NCBI GenBank assembly: GCA_003162255.1
Contig: PMMJ01000543.1
Coordinates: forward strand, 1,537 to 7,621
Source: Acidobacteriaceae bacterium
GTDB lineage: Bacteria > Acidobacteriota > Terriglobia > Terriglobales > Acidobacteriaceae
Direction: 5' to 3'
DNA length: 6,085 nucleotides
Of this stretch, positions 6,025 through 6,085 are shown in pieces; within the stretch, counting starts at the first letter, position 1, and the number at the start of each line of letters is the position of its first letter. The notes beneath the pieces are model-generated. The model was not told the DNA's origin. It worked only from the letters and a program-made list of their open reading frames with translations, and ran no database searches. The translations under genes were made by a program, and so were the position numbers.

Positions 6025-6085
6025 TTATCACCTCCGCCTGGGGGAGTCACCTTGGTTGCACAAATGGCGAAGTCGGGGCAGTACA
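6021..6085 (-). CDS. korD: 4Fe-4S ferredoxin, delta subunit (KorD-type), C-terminal fragment
   Basis: Only the last 20 codons are inside the window, entering from the right edge and ending at TGA 6023-6021. The minus-strand frame reads YCPDFAICATKVTPPGGGDK. A YCPDFAI segment is characteristic of the last CP of the second CxxCxxCxxxCP motif in small 2[4Fe-4S] ferredoxins found in KorDABC clusters. The other two frames over the same stretch give no recognisable sequence. The stop overlaps the korA start as ATGA, the same coupling seen between korA and korB. The protein would carry electrons to and from the KorAB core. The identity rests on a short motif plus context; the rest of the gene, including the remaining cysteines, lies outside. 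Confidence 0.75.
   Translation of the reverse strand, partial: YCPDFAICATKVTPPGGGDK

Overview
The window looks like chromosomal DNA from an Acidobacteriota-type bacterium, inferred from protein style rather than a marker gene. The evidence is a very large Oar-like TonB-dependent receptor of the kind that is highly amplified in that phylum, GC-rich coding sequence, and strong GGAGGTGA ribosome binding sites. No rRNA, tRNA, CRISPR array, insertion sequence or other mobile element is visible.

Layout. Positions 1-2196 (+) hold the C-terminal part of an outer-membrane TonB-dependent receptor, cut by the left window edge. Positions 2197-2341 are a short convergent spacer with three GC-rich hairpins. 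Positions 2342-3016 (-) encode a membrane-anchored protein built on a glycine-cleavage H-protein (lipoyl) fold, but with glycine where the lipoyl lysine should be. Positions 3017-3350 are non-coding. They contain a textbook -24/-12 (sigma-54) promoter aimed at the H-like gene, a stem-loop in its predicted 5' leader, and small inverted repeats just behind the next operon. Positions 3351-6085 (-) carry a tightly packed four-gene operon in the order ferredoxin (korD, only the last 20 codons visible), korA, korB, korC, encoding a 2-oxoacid (most likely 2-oxoglutarate):ferredoxin oxidoreductase.

How the genes work together. KorA and KorB form the catalytic thiamine-diphosphate/[4Fe-4S] core, KorC is the separate gamma subunit, and KorD is the 4Fe-4S electron carrier. 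Together they interconvert 2-oxoglutarate plus CoA and succinyl-CoA plus CO2 while reducing or oxidising ferredoxin. The 4-base stop/start overlaps korD/korA and korA/korB and the 10-base overlap korB/korC imply translational coupling of a 1:1 complex. The H-like gene lies downstream on the same strand but has its own promoter, so it is probably a separate, signal-controlled, monocistronic unit. Its link to the oxidoreductase, if any, is unproven. The receptor is convergent and functionally separate.

The most unusual element is the sigma-54-driven, membrane-tethered H-protein-like gene that has lost the lipoylation residue.
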